Below, one piece after another: positions 9,301 through 16,732 of a stretch of 57,889 bases of DNA. A program made the position numbers and the translations under genes. The notes under the pieces are model-generated. The model made no database searches. It saw only the letters and a list, made by a program, of their open reading frames with translations, and had not been told where the DNA came from. Source of the stretch: an uncultured Bacteroidia bacterium (GTDB lineage: Bacteria > Bacteroidota > Bacteroidia > Bacteroidales > UBA932); contig CACZEU010000010.1 of assembly GCA_902780175.1 (NCBI GenBank), positions 1 to 57,889 on the forward strand, read 5' to 3'. How positions within the stretch are numbered: position 1 is the first letter of the stretch; the number at the start of each line of letters is the position of its first letter.

Positions 9301-9405
9301 GGCGATGCTCAGGTTCGTGAGGGAGTAGATGCCGAATATCATGAAGGCGATGAAGACCAGGGTGGTCGTCACCGGATGCTTGACGGCTGTGCGGTAGATG
9401 CTCAT
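6301..9405 (-). CDS. RND efflux transporter, inner-membrane pump
   Basis: Proton-driven exporter of the HAE1/AcrB class, which forms the inner-membrane trimer of a tripartite pump. At 1034 residues it has normal length. The layout is one N-terminal membrane segment, a large periplasmic loop, a bundle of segments at about residues 335-530, a second periplasmic loop and a C-terminal bundle from about 860. The proton-relay pair is seen in the fourth segment as AIGMVVDDAIVV. The end is basic and cytoplasmic. It lies between the adaptor gene (3-base gap) and the PG0541-like gene. Substrate cannot be inferred. Confidence 0.96.
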   Translation of the reverse strand: MSIYRTAVKHPVTTTLVFIAFMIFGIYSLTNLSIAQFPEFDSNVIMVMSSYNGANAADIETNLTKVLENSLNGVENLKELSSRSRENVSILTLTFEYGTDIEEATNDVRDKLDMVNSVLPDGASMPVIFKFSADDMPIMILTATAHESMQGLDKILDDRLATPLARVPGVGTVSVSGAPTREIQVYCDPTRLQAYNLTIASIAGVISSENRNLPSGNIDIGSNTYTLRVEKEFKDPSELLDIVVGSMGGRPVYLRDVATVRDGSEEREQESYTNGERSARIIIQKQSGANTVNVIRGVKKQLEKIRPNLPADVDVTILVDGSTEIINTIKTLRDTIIITFLVVMLVVFLFLGNFRSTLIIVLSIPIALLASLVYLVMSGNTLNIISMSALAIAIGMVVDDAIVVLENVSTHLSRGERPSEAAVHGTSEVGISVIASTLTMLCVFLPLTMIKGMAGIMFRQLGWIVSIIMIVSTTAALTLVPMLCSRLLKPNESHGKVYNAIFGPVNRFLEWISRGYGHVIHWATGRRRWVILGFFAVFVAVVVLLGPRVKTEYFPHSDTDRISANIELPMGTAQDVTREFAFRLYDDVVAEVPEAQRINFTFGQADSDNTFAAMRSNGTHIISMNVRIGTSSTRERTSAEIADVIRGIMKRYPDIHRAIVSEGGGGMGGASTVKVEVYGYSFEETDRIARELRAKMSEDPSFAQVTLSRDEYTPEYQMDFDRTKLALNGLNSTTAGSAFSAAMSGTLASFYREDGEEYNIRVRYAPEFRTSIEDMENITVTGPQGQSIRMKELGRIVETQVPPTIERKDRERLITINGIVGRGAALSEAVEAAQRAIDATEIPPELAVQIAGDYEDQQDMFKDLLVLIILIIVLVYMVMASQFESFMSPFVIMFSLPFAAVGVLLGFWLSGVNLGMMSLVGIIILLGIVVKNGIVLIDYTILLRERGLGVRNAVTTAARSRLRPILMTTLTTVLGLLPMAVGTGEGSEMWKSLGVTVCWGLSVSTLVTLVLIPTVYCAICVRQENRKKKKEARV

Positions 9406-9408
9406 GGC

Positions 9409-10434
9409 TTATCCTATTTCCACTTCGACGCCAGCCTTGAGGGTGGAGTTGCCTTTATAGACCACCTTTTCGCCCTCCTGCAGGCCGGAGAGGATTTCGT
9501 AATTGCCGTCCCAGTGGCGTCCGAGCGTCACTATGCGGACCTCCGAGAGGCCCTCGCCGTTGATGACGAAGAGCGTGCGGGTGCCGGAGCCCTGCATCTT
9601 GAGGATGGCGGTGTCGGGCACCACGATGCTGCGGTTGTCGCCGAAATCGACGCTTGCACGCACGTACATTCCGGGGCGGAGCTCACGCCTGGTGTTGGGG
9701 ACCTGGACCTCCACGTTGAACGTATGGGTGGCGGGGTCCATCGTGGGGTGCAGGCGGCTTACGCGGCCCTCGAAGCTCTTGCCGGGGAGGGCGTCTGCGG
9801 TGAGGACCACCTTGTCGCCCTTCTTGACCTTGGTGTATTCGGTTTCGGATATGGCGACCAGCACCTTGACCGGAGTGATCTGCTGCACTGTGTAGATGGG
9901 CTGGGCCATGGTGTACATGTCGCCGCGGTCGTAGTTGCGGGCGGTGATCACGCCGCTGACCGGGCTGCGCAGTATGGTGTTCTCCAGGAGGTTCTTGTAG
10001 GTGCTGCGGCTGACGTTGCAGGCGAGTTCGAGCTGCTCGAAATCGGCCTGGGAGATGCCTCCCTGGGCGAGCAGGGTGCGGACCCTTTCGAGTTCGGTCT
10101 CATCGTTGCGGAGCTTGAGTTCGGCCTGCTCCAGCTGCACGCGGTCCATCTCCACGAGGGTCTGGCCCTTGCTGACGAAGTCGCCGACCTCGGCGTTGAG
10201 CTTCTGGATGCGGCCGCCGCTCTGCGGGGCTATGTTGTTGATTACGTTGGCCTGGACGGTCGAGGAATACAGGGCAGTCTGAGGGACGTTCTGATAGGTG
10301 GCCTCCACCACGGATACCTTGGGTTTGGCTGCCTGCTCCGGTGCGGGAGCGGCGTTCTGCGAAGCTTGTCCGCCCTGGTTGGCGCAGCCGGCAAGGATCA
10401 GGAGTGCGGCTGCGAGGATGCTTGTCTTGTTCAT
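9409..10434 (-). CDS. RND efflux periplasmic adaptor lipoprotein
   Basis: Membrane-fusion protein that links the RND pump to the outer-membrane channel. The signal peptide ends in a lipobox (LILAGC, Cys near residue 16), so it is anchored as a lipoprotein. A linker rich in Ala, Pro and Gln follows, then the lipoyl/barrel-sandwich half IAPQSGGRIQKLNAEVGDFV, a helical hairpin near residues 100-150, the second lipoyl half with ILRSPVSGVITARNY and beta-barrel domains. It has 341 residues. Located 6 bases after the TolC-like gene and 3 bases before the pump gene. Confidence 0.95.
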   Translation of the reverse strand: MNKTSILAAALLILAGCANQGGQASQNAAPAPEQAAKPKVSVVEATYQNVPQTALYSSTVQANVINNIAPQSGGRIQKLNAEVGDFVSKGQTLVEMDRVQLEQAELKLRNDETELERVRTLLAQGGISQADFEQLELACNVSRSTYKNLLENTILRSPVSGVITARNYDRGDMYTMAQPIYTVQQITPVKVLVAISETEYTKVKKGDKVVLTADALPGKSFEGRVSRLHPTMDPATHTFNVEVQVPNTRRELRPGMYVRASVDFGDNRSIVVPDTAILKMQGSGTRTLFVINGEGLSEVRIVTLGRHWDGNYEILSGLQEGEKVVYKGNSTLKAGVEVEIG

Positions 10435-10440
10435 ATATCG

Positions 10441-11823
10441 TTATCTTTTTTCCGGGAGAAAATCGGCTCCGAGGGTGCCCTCGAGGTCGGATTTGGCGCT
10501 GAGGTAGCTGAAGATCGCCTGGCAAACGCCGAGCCTGGCGCGCGTAAGTGCGAGCTGGGCGTCACCCAGGTCGGTAAGCGTGCTGCGGCCTACCTCGTAC
10601 GACTGGTTGGCGATGCCGTATGCCTTCTCGGCGGTCTCCACGGCACTGCTGGCGGAGGCGTAGCTCCTGGTGGCGGTGCCCATGGTGGAGAGACTGCTGC
10701 GTATGGCAATCTGGAGCTGGCGCTCGGTGTTGGCGCGCTGGATGTCCAGCTGTGCTGCCTGTACCTTGGCCTGGCGGATGGCGAAATAGCGCTTGCCGCC
10801 GTTGAAGATGGGGATGCTGAGGCTGAGGCCCACGTATGAATACGGAGACCAGCGGTAGTCCTTGAAGACATAGTCGTTGGCCATGGCGTTCAGGGAGTAG
10901 GAGAATGCGAGGGCCAGCGAGGGGATGTTGGCGTACTGCTGGAGCTTGATGTTGCCCGCGAGCTGCCCGGCCTGGATGGCGAGCTGGCGCAGGGTGGAAT
11001 TGTCTTCCAGCGAGAGGCCCTCGGGCAGAGGGGCGCTCAGTTCGGCCGCGTAGTCGCTGATGGTACCGGCGACGTCGATGTCGGTGTCGAGGTCGACCCC
11101 CATGACGGCCTTGAGCTGCCAGAGACCGAGCTGGACCGAATTCTCGGAGTCCACGACGTTGGGGATGGCGTTGGCCAGGTTGGTCTTGGCGCGGGTAAGG
11201 TCGAGCTCGGAGGCGCGCTGGGCGTTGTATTTCTTTTCTGTTAACTGAAGGTTGTCGAGGGCGTTCTCGTACACCGACTTGTAGACCTCGAAGGCCTCCT
11301 TTGCAAGGAGCACCGTGTAGTAGGCCTTTTTGACCTGGGTGACGGTCTCCAGGCGGGAGGAACGGGCTTTTTCTACGGCGAGTTCGACGTCCTGGTCGCT
11401 GATCCGCAGGCTCTGCCACAGCTGGGCGTTCACCAGGGGCAGGCTGGCGCTCACGCCGGCGGACCAGGTGTTCCAGCGGCCCATCTCGATGCCGTTGGAG
11501 CCGCCGCCTTTGCCGCCCTCTTCCTCGGAGCTGCCGCCGGGAAGCCCGGCTCCGCCGAGATTGAAGTCCATGTACATGACCTGTTTCTTGATGGTGCGCT
11601 GGTAGGAACCGCTGCCGTCGATCTTGGGGAACAGGGAGGCGTAGGTGCCTTTGCGGGCGTAGCCTGTGCGCTCAATCTCGAGGTCCGCGACTTTGACGGA
11701 TGCGTTTTCGCTGATGGCTATCTGAATGGCCTCGTCCAGCGTAATGGCCCTGGGGCCGTCCTGCGCCTGTGCCTGAATGGCGAGCAGGGATGTGAATATC
11801 AGGGTAAAAATCGTCTTTTTCAT
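10441..11823 (-). CDS. TolC-family outer-membrane channel
   Basis: Outer-membrane efflux protein that completes the tripartite RND system. The ATG at 11823 begins MKKTIFTLIFTSLLAIQAQA, a normal signal peptide, and gives 460 residues; a start at 11853 only adds an unlikely leader. Two OEP repeats are seen, one with ITLDEAIQIAISEN near the N-terminus and one ending in the typical LTDLGDAQLALTRARL. A Gly/Glu-rich stretch near residues 100-120 (SSEEEGGKGGGSNG) is a low-complexity loop not needed for the fold. It is the first gene of the efflux run. Confidence 0.93.
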   Translation of the reverse strand: MKKTIFTLIFTSLLAIQAQAQDGPRAITLDEAIQIAISENASVKVADLEIERTGYARKGTYASLFPKIDGSGSYQRTIKKQVMYMDFNLGGAGLPGGSSEEEGGKGGGSNGIEMGRWNTWSAGVSASLPLVNAQLWQSLRISDQDVELAVEKARSSRLETVTQVKKAYYTVLLAKEAFEVYKSVYENALDNLQLTEKKYNAQRASELDLTRAKTNLANAIPNVVDSENSVQLGLWQLKAVMGVDLDTDIDVAGTISDYAAELSAPLPEGLSLEDNSTLRQLAIQAGQLAGNIKLQQYANIPSLALAFSYSLNAMANDYVFKDYRWSPYSYVGLSLSIPIFNGGKRYFAIRQAKVQAAQLDIQRANTERQLQIAIRSSLSTMGTATRSYASASSAVETAEKAYGIANQSYEVGRSTLTDLGDAQLALTRARLGVCQAIFSYLSAKSDLEGTLGADFLPEKR

Positions 11824-11871
11824 TTTATATGTAACGGGCGCGTTCTGCTGCAAAAATTATACCTGAACGCA

Positions 11872-11903
11872 TTTGGAAAAACGGCCGGATTGGACTATCT
11901 TTG
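11872..11903 (+). promoter_or_regulatory. Bacteroidetes-type promoter of lgt
   Basis: TTTG at 11872-11875 and TATCTTTG at 11896-11903 are separated by 20 bases, which matches the Bacteroidetes sigma-ABfr consensus TTTG-N19-21-TAnnTTTG at both boxes. The lgt start lies 18 bases after the second box, giving a short leader. Confidence 0.85.
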
Positions 11904-11921
11904 AAGGCTTAAAATATTGTT

Positions 11922-12806
11922 ATGGATCTTCTCGCAATCAACTGGCACGTAGACCCCGTGCTCATTCACATAGGAAGCTTCGGCTTGCGCTGGTACTCCC
12001 TTCTTTTCGTGGCCGGATTCGTTATCGGCTGGTACCTTTTCAGGTGGTTTTTCCGCAGGGAGGGCATATCCGAAAAGCTGCTCGACCCTCTGCTCTATAC
12101 GCTTCTCATAGCGACAATAGTCGGCGCCCGCCTTGGCCATTGCATCTTCTATCAGCCCGATTATTATTTCGGCTCCTGGGATGGCTTCCTTGAGATTTTC
12201 ATGCCGTGGAAGGGCGGCCTTGCCAGCCACGGCGGCACCATTGCGCTGTTCCTCGGAATGTGGTGGTTCACCGCACATTACGGCAAGAAGAACGACTTCG
12301 ATTACATCTGGCTTATCGACCACCTTGCCATCGCCGTGGCCTTCACCGGAGCGCTCATCCGCCTTGGCAACCTGTTCAATTCGGAAATCTACGGCCCCGT
12401 GACCGACGCCCCCTGGGGCGTGATCTTCGAGCTCCGCGGTGAGACCGAGCCCCGCCACCCCACGCAGATGTACGAGTCCATTACCTATTTTGTGCTTGGC
12501 TGCGTCATGCTGTGGCTCTATAAGTTCAAGCTCAGCAAGCTCAACAGGGGATTCCTCGTCGGCCTCTTCCTCGTGGTGTGCTTCGGAATGCGCTTCGCCA
12601 TCGAGTACGTCAAGGAGGCGAAGATCTTCTTCGACCTCGGCTTCACCACCATCAACATCGGCCAGATGCTCTCCATTCCTTTCATCCTTCTGGGCATTTT
12701 CTTCATCGTGTATTCGTCGATAAAGAAACAGCCGGCCGCGGCCGTTCACCCGGAGTCCGTCAAGGCTCCGAAGGAAGAGACCCATTACGCAAAACCGCTT
12801 CGCTAG
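11922..12806 (+). CDS. lgt: Prolipoprotein diacylglyceryl transferase
   Basis: Inner-membrane enzyme that moves diacylglycerol from phosphatidylglycerol to the lipobox cysteine of prelipoproteins, the first step for the many lipoproteins in this window. The 294-residue protein has about seven membrane segments. Recognised motifs are GGLASHGGTIAL, and LIRLGNLFNSEIYG, the Lgt signature with Arg and Asn-Glu kept, followed by RHPTQMYESI. The tail after residue 265 is hydrophilic. It is a single-gene unit with its own consensus promoter and a terminator whose stem covers the stop codon. Confidence 0.95.
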   Translation: MDLLAINWHVDPVLIHIGSFGLRWYSLLFVAGFVIGWYLFRWFFRREGISEKLLDPLLYTLLIATIVGARLGHCIFYQPDYYFGSWDGFLEIFMPWKGGLASHGGTIALFLGMWWFTAHYGKKNDFDYIWLIDHLAIAVAFTGALIRLGNLFNSEIYGPVTDAPWGVIFELRGETEPRHPTQMYESITYFVLGCVMLWLYKFKLSKLNRGFLVGLFLVVCFGMRFAIEYVKEAKIFFDLGFTTINIGQMLSIPFILLGIFFIVYSSIKKQPAAAVHPESVKAPKEETHYAKPLR

Positions 12807-12825
12807 TACAGCAAAGCGGTTTTTC
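12791..12825. terminator. Bidirectional terminator between lgt and the STAS gene
   Basis: AAAACCGCTT at 12791-12800 pairs perfectly with AAGCGGTTTT at 12814-12823, and the stem extends further with one mismatch through GCT/AGC. The lgt stop codon lies in the loop region. A T tract follows on the plus strand and an A tract precedes it, so it can end both lgt and the convergent STAS transcript. Confidence 0.85.
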
Positions 12826-12836
12826 TTTCGTTTCCC

Positions 12837-13139
12837 TTATTGGATTTCGAACAGGTTGAGGAATCCGGTCATCATGAAGACCTGGCGGATGGTGTCCGGC
12901 AGGTTGCGGACGATGACGCGCCCGCCCTTGGCGGCCGCTTCTTTCCTTATGCCGAGGAATATCCGGAGTCCGGAACTGGAGATGTAACTCATCTGGGAAC
13001 AGTCGAGTATGACGGTGCCGGATGCGGCGTCCATCAGGGGCTGAAGTGCTGAGGACACGTCCTGTGAAACGGCTGTGTCCAGGCGGCCGACGAGTCTGGC
13101 GACGGTCGCATTGGCTTCTTCGTTGATAAAGACTTCCAT
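12837..13139 (-). CDS. STAS-domain anti-sigma-factor-antagonist-like protein
   Basis: Single STAS domain of 100 residues like SpoIIAA/RsbV. Family features are the N-terminal GRLDTAVSQDV and ILDCSQMSYISSSGLRIFLG, where one Ser of the SSSG turn is the usual phosphorylation site. In partner-switching modules such a protein is phosphorylated by an RsbW-type kinase and dephosphorylated by a SpoIIE/RsbU-type phosphatase. Both activities are encoded in the gene immediately upstream, two bases away, so the pair likely forms one switch. The final target, a sigma factor or an enzyme, is not visible here. Confidence 0.9.
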   Translation of the reverse strand: MEVFINEEANATVARLVGRLDTAVSQDVSSALQPLMDAASGTVILDCSQMSYISSSGLRIFLGIRKEAAAKGGRVIVRNLPDTIRQVFMMTGFLNLFEIQ

Positions 13140-13141
13140 TA

Positions 13142-15328
13142 TTATAATTTCTTGGTTAGCGTGAGTATGTTTTTGCCGTCCGTGTATTCGTATTCCACGG
13201 AATCCATCAGTTTACGTACAAGATAAATGCCGAGACCGCCGATGGGCCTGTCTTCCACGCCCAGGGTGGTGTCGGCCTCGGGGACAACGGTGGGATCGAA
13301 GGGGCTGCCCTTGTCGGTTATCACGAACTGGAGCGAATCCTTGCGTATGGTTGCGTCGATGTCCACGGTGCCGTCGATCTTGGGAGGATAGGCGTACAGG
13401 ATGACATTGGTCACGGCCTCTTCCAGTGCGAGGTTGAGGCTCATCGCCAGCGCCTGGTCAAGCTGCTTCTCCCTGGCGATGGACTCTATGAGCGTAGCCA
13501 GCTGGGGAATCTGGTTGATGTCGTTGTGGAGGGTGAGGTGGCGTTCGCTGCTCCCTTCTTCGCCCGGCCTGATGTAGTGGAGGAAGAGCATCGTGAGGTC
13601 GTCGCTCTGGGGGGCGTCGCCGACGAATTCGGAGACTGCCGCCTGGACGGCCTCCATGTGTCCCTGGGCGCTGCGGCGTTCGTGAAGGACCTCTTTCATC
13701 CTTTCCTCTCCGAAGAGTTCGTGGTTGATGTTCTCCGCTTCCGTGAGACCGTCGGTGTACAGGAATATGGCGTCGTCGTAATTGAGCTGCACTTCCTGCT
13801 CGACGAACGGCATGCCCTTCATTATTCCCAGCGGAAGGTTGGGCTCCACTGGCAGGAACTGGATGTCGTCGGTAAGAATGAGCGGTGCGTTATGCCCGGC
13901 GTTGCAGTAGTGCATCTTGCCGTTGTGAAGGTCAAGTACGCCGCAGAAGAAGGTTACGAACATGTTGCTCTCGTTCATCTCCGACATGCTGTCGTTCATC
14001 GCGGTGACTATCTTCATGGGGCTGTTCTGGAGCGAAGAGACATTCCGGAACAGCGTCCTGGTGATGGCCATCACGAGGGATGCCGGTACGCCCTTGCCGC
14101 TCACGTCGCCGATGCAGAAGAAGAGGCGCTCGTCGCGGATGTAGAAGTCGTACAGGTCGCCGCCGACTTCCTTCGCTGGGACGATGGAGGCCGAGAGGTC
14201 GAGGTCGTGGCGGTCGGGGAACGGAGGGAAGGTCTTGGGGACCATCGACATCTGGATGTTGCTCGCGATGCGGAGTTCGCCCTGGAGCCTTTCCTTCTTC
14301 TCGTTGAGGGCGTTGAATTTCTTCTGGTTCTTGAAGTAGGTGTTGAGGATGAGGATGAGCAGCGCCAGGCCGAGGACCTGGAAGAGGAGCACCCACAGAC
14401 CCATCCGGCGGATGCTGCCGTAGATGTCTTCGGAGGGTACTATGATGCACATGGCCCAGCCGGTCTTCACTATGGGAGCGTAGAATACATGATATTCGTC
14501 GCCGTCGTATTTGATGGTGGTGCTGCCGGTCTGGCCGGCCTTCATGGCATGGTCGAGCTTCTGGAAATCCCTGTGGTCCCGCATGCTGTTCACTATGTCT
14601 ATGAGCGTGGACCGCATCATCTCGCGGTCTCGGCTCATCATGAACTGGCCGCTCCGGCTGATCATCACGGTGGTGGCGTGGGGATAGATCTTGATGTCGC
14701 CGATCATGTCTATCAGCCAGTCGAGGGCTATGTCCGCCGTAAGCACTGCGGCCGTCCTGTCCTGTCTGTCCTTGATGGGGACGGAGTAAGTTGTCATAAG
14801 CACATCGCCGCCGCCGGTGTCGATGTATGGCTCGGACCAGTAGCCGGCGTCCTGTTTAACAGGCTCGGTGAACCATTCCTGGGAAGGGTAGTCGTACTCC
14901 TCCGTGGCGAGTGAACGCAGCGCAAGGGAATCTCCCACGCGGCACGTGTAGGGGGCGAACAGCGGGTACCGTTTGCTGAAGCCGGGCATGAGAGCCACGG
15001 TGGAGCCCATCACGACCGGATTGTCATTCACCACACGGTAAGTCACACGTGAGAGGCTGTCCTGGAACTGGAGGCACCACTGGGCAATCCAGATGCTGTT
15101 GCGGACTGCGCTTTCCGCCTGGTCGATGATGTCCAGGATGTTCAGGCGGGTGTATTCCAACTGGGTCTGGGCGCGCAAACCGGCCTGCTCCTTGATGTTT
15201 TTCTGCGCGTAGTAGGTCTGGATGAGTGAGGTGGCCTCGAGCGTCACCGCCGCGACTATCACCACCCAGAAGGCTGTCCTGGCAGAGCGCCGTTCGGCCA
15301 GGTTGTCCTTTAACTTTCTTCTTTTCAT
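13142..15328 (-). CDS. Sensor SpoIIE-type serine phosphatase fused to an RsbW-like ATPase domain
   Basis: Membrane-bound signalling protein of 728 residues. Order of parts: membrane segment near 20-40; a periplasmic dCache-like sensor to about 310; a second segment near 320-340 (LLFQVLGLALLILILN); a coiled linker; a PP2C/SpoIIE phosphatase near 375-570 with VGGDLYDFYI and CIGDVSGKGVPASL, which hold the metal-binding Asp; and a C-terminal HATPase like RsbW/SpoIIAB with NLALEEAVTNVILYAYP and GGLGIYLVRKLMD. It therefore joins phosphatase and kinase-type domains in one chain. The ATG at 15328 overlaps the upstream stop as ATGA. The STAS gene follows directly and is the likely substrate. Confidence 0.9.
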   Translation of the reverse strand: MKRRKLKDNLAERRSARTAFWVVIVAAVTLEATSLIQTYYAQKNIKEQAGLRAQTQLEYTRLNILDIIDQAESAVRNSIWIAQWCLQFQDSLSRVTYRVVNDNPVVMGSTVALMPGFSKRYPLFAPYTCRVGDSLALRSLATEEYDYPSQEWFTEPVKQDAGYWSEPYIDTGGGDVLMTTYSVPIKDRQDRTAAVLTADIALDWLIDMIGDIKIYPHATTVMISRSGQFMMSRDREMMRSTLIDIVNSMRDHRDFQKLDHAMKAGQTGSTTIKYDGDEYHVFYAPIVKTGWAMCIIVPSEDIYGSIRRMGLWVLLFQVLGLALLILILNTYFKNQKKFNALNEKKERLQGELRIASNIQMSMVPKTFPPFPDRHDLDLSASIVPAKEVGGDLYDFYIRDERLFFCIGDVSGKGVPASLVMAITRTLFRNVSSLQNSPMKIVTAMNDSMSEMNESNMFVTFFCGVLDLHNGKMHYCNAGHNAPLILTDDIQFLPVEPNLPLGIMKGMPFVEQEVQLNYDDAIFLYTDGLTEAENINHELFGEERMKEVLHERRSAQGHMEAVQAAVSEFVGDAPQSDDLTMLFLHYIRPGEEGSSERHLTLHNDINQIPQLATLIESIAREKQLDQALAMSLNLALEEAVTNVILYAYPPKIDGTVDIDATIRKDSLQFVITDKGSPFDPTVVPEADTTLGVEDRPIGGLGIYLVRKLMDSVEYEYTDGKNILTLTKKL

Positions 15329-16155
15329 AGGATGGGACGGAGGCATTCGCGGAACTCGGGCATGGGCCGGCGGGTGTCGCGCTCGATGATAAGTGTCTTG
15401 AGCCCTGCGAAGGGGGCTATTTCTTCATTGATGGCGGAAAGCGGGCGGTCAGTGCCGAAATACCCGCGGGCGAAGTGGGCCCAGAACTCTTCCGCTACTG
15501 GTTTGGGCATGTGGAAGGCCTCTTCGATGAAGGCGGCGTCGCTCAGGCATGAGCACACGTAGACCATTGCTACGTCGAACAGGTGGTTGCCGTAGCAGAA
15601 GTCGCCGAGGTCTATGAAATAACGCTTGTCTCCGGTGAAGATGGCGTTGCCGAACTGGAGGTCGCCGTGTATTGCGGTGTCTTCATCGGGGACGTCCGAG
15701 ATGAATTTGCCCAGCTTGTCCTTCTCTGCGGGAGTGAAGAAGGGATTCTCCTCCAGCAGGCGGTAGTAGCGGTCCTTGACATTCTCGAAATCGGTGGTGC
15801 TGACGTGCGTGGAGTGCAGCCTGATGCACATTTCGGCGAACTGCGCTGCATACTCTGCGACCCTTGACGGGTCGTCCCCGATGGCGCGGGCGTAGGATTT
15901 CTTGCCGACGATGCGGTGGAAACGGATGCCGTAGCGGCCGTCTTCCGTAACCACATAGTCACCGGGCTCCGGTGTGGGGATGCCTGTGGCGTAAACCTTG
16001 CGGGCAAGGTTCATCTCGTCCAGGGGCTGCTGGATCTTTCCGGGGAAGTAGAGTTTGAGCATGACCGACGGGTCGGTGCGGTGGTCGTAGCTTTCGCCGT
16101 TGGCGCCGCCGCCCGAAAGGACGTAGTCGTCGAGTGATATCTTAATTGCTTCCAT
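15325..16155 (-). CDS. APH-fold phosphotransferase (TIGR02172-like)
   Basis: Protein-kinase-like phosphotransferase of 276 residues, of the Bacteroidales group resembling TIGR02172. The kinase loop is seen in AIHGDLQFGNAIF (catalytic Asp in HGD, metal-binding Asn) followed by FIDLGDFCYGNHLFD, equivalent to the DFG-type magnesium site. The nucleotide Lys is probably in SVMLKLYFPG. It has no signal peptide. A role in antibiotic resistance is not implied; the operon, with a (p)ppGpp synthetase upstream and a SpoIIE/STAS pair downstream, suggests signalling or small-molecule kinase activity. Substrate unknown. Confidence 0.8.
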   Translation of the reverse strand: MEAIKISLDDYVLSGGGANGESYDHRTDPSVMLKLYFPGKIQQPLDEMNLARKVYATGIPTPEPGDYVVTEDGRYGIRFHRIVGKKSYARAIGDDPSRVAEYAAQFAEMCIRLHSTHVSTTDFENVKDRYYRLLEENPFFTPAEKDKLGKFISDVPDEDTAIHGDLQFGNAIFTGDKRYFIDLGDFCYGNHLFDVAMVYVCSCLSDAAFIEEAFHMPKPVAEEFWAHFARGYFGTDRPLSAINEEIAPFAGLKTLIIERDTRRPMPEFRECLRPIL

Positions 16156-16729
16156 TGCCGAATACTTTATCGATTAGAGATTGGAATTCCTGGAATGCGG
16201 GCGTGTCCTCCAGCTCGCGCAGGGAGTCGGCGAGTCCGCGGTAGTGCCATTCGTGGTCGGACGGGTCTGGGGCGTGGAAGATGCTCCACAGCCTGTCCCC
16301 GATGACGGCGTAGTCGCGCGCTATGGCCCTCATGTTGGACAGCTTGTCGCCCAGGGCTACTATCTTGGCGTCCCTGGAGGCGGCCGCTATCCGGTCTATG
16401 GCCGCCTGCTTGCGGTCGTGCCAGCTGTCGGTTTCGCTCACGCCCTCTATGAACCTGTCGCTTTCCTCCTCTACAAGGTGGGCGACGCGGGGGCCGAATT
16501 CGGCGCTGAGCTGCTCTACGGTGACGCTGGTGTCCTCCACGGTGTCGTGGAGTGCGGCTGCGGCCAGAAGTTCCTGGTCGGAGGTCATCGTGGCTACGAT
16601 TTCCATCGCCTCCATAGGGTGTACGATGTAGGGGAAGCCCTTGCCGCGCCTCTCGGTGCCTGCGTGGGCCTTGACCGCGAATATTATGGCGCGGTCCAGC
16701 AACTGTGTGTCCAGGGGGTTGTTGGCCAT
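16142..16729 (-). CDS. HD-domain phosphohydrolase, (p)ppGpp-hydrolase-like
   Basis: Stand-alone HD protein of 195 residues resembling the hydrolase half of SpoT and the small alarmone hydrolases (MESH1 type). Visible metal ligands are His in KAHAG, His in YIVHPMEA, and the HD-ED motif ALHDTVEDT; a later helix has VALGDKLSNMRAIARDY, the place of the fourth ligand Asp. The next gene upstream encodes a RelA/SpoT synthetase domain, three bases away, so the two may be a split synthetase-hydrolase pair. Hydrolysis of another nucleotide is possible. It overlaps the phosphotransferase gene by 14 bases. Confidence 0.85.
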   Translation of the reverse strand: MANNPLDTQLLDRAIIFAVKAHAGTERRGKGFPYIVHPMEAMEIVATMTSDQELLAAAALHDTVEDTSVTVEQLSAEFGPRVAHLVEEESDRFIEGVSETDSWHDRKQAAIDRIAAASRDAKIVALGDKLSNMRAIARDYAVIGDRLWSIFHAPDPSDHEWHYRGLADSLRELEDTPAFQEFQSLIDKVFGNGSN

Positions 16730-16732
16730 AGG

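Noticed and set aside
8968..10839. Open frame of 623 codons on plus, opposite the RND pump, adaptor and TolC-like genes
   Set aside because: Spans three real genes on the opposite strand and has no recognisable domain or start signal.
11824..11895. Promoter for the TolC-like gene in the lgt divergent region
   Set aside because: The best box (AATTTTTG) misses the first T and no TTG lies at the right distance, so no site is called.
15325..16155. Antibiotic-resistance (aminoglycoside phosphotransferase) call
   Set aside because: Only the general kinase fold is shared; the operon context and the TIGR02172-like sequence give no support for resistance.
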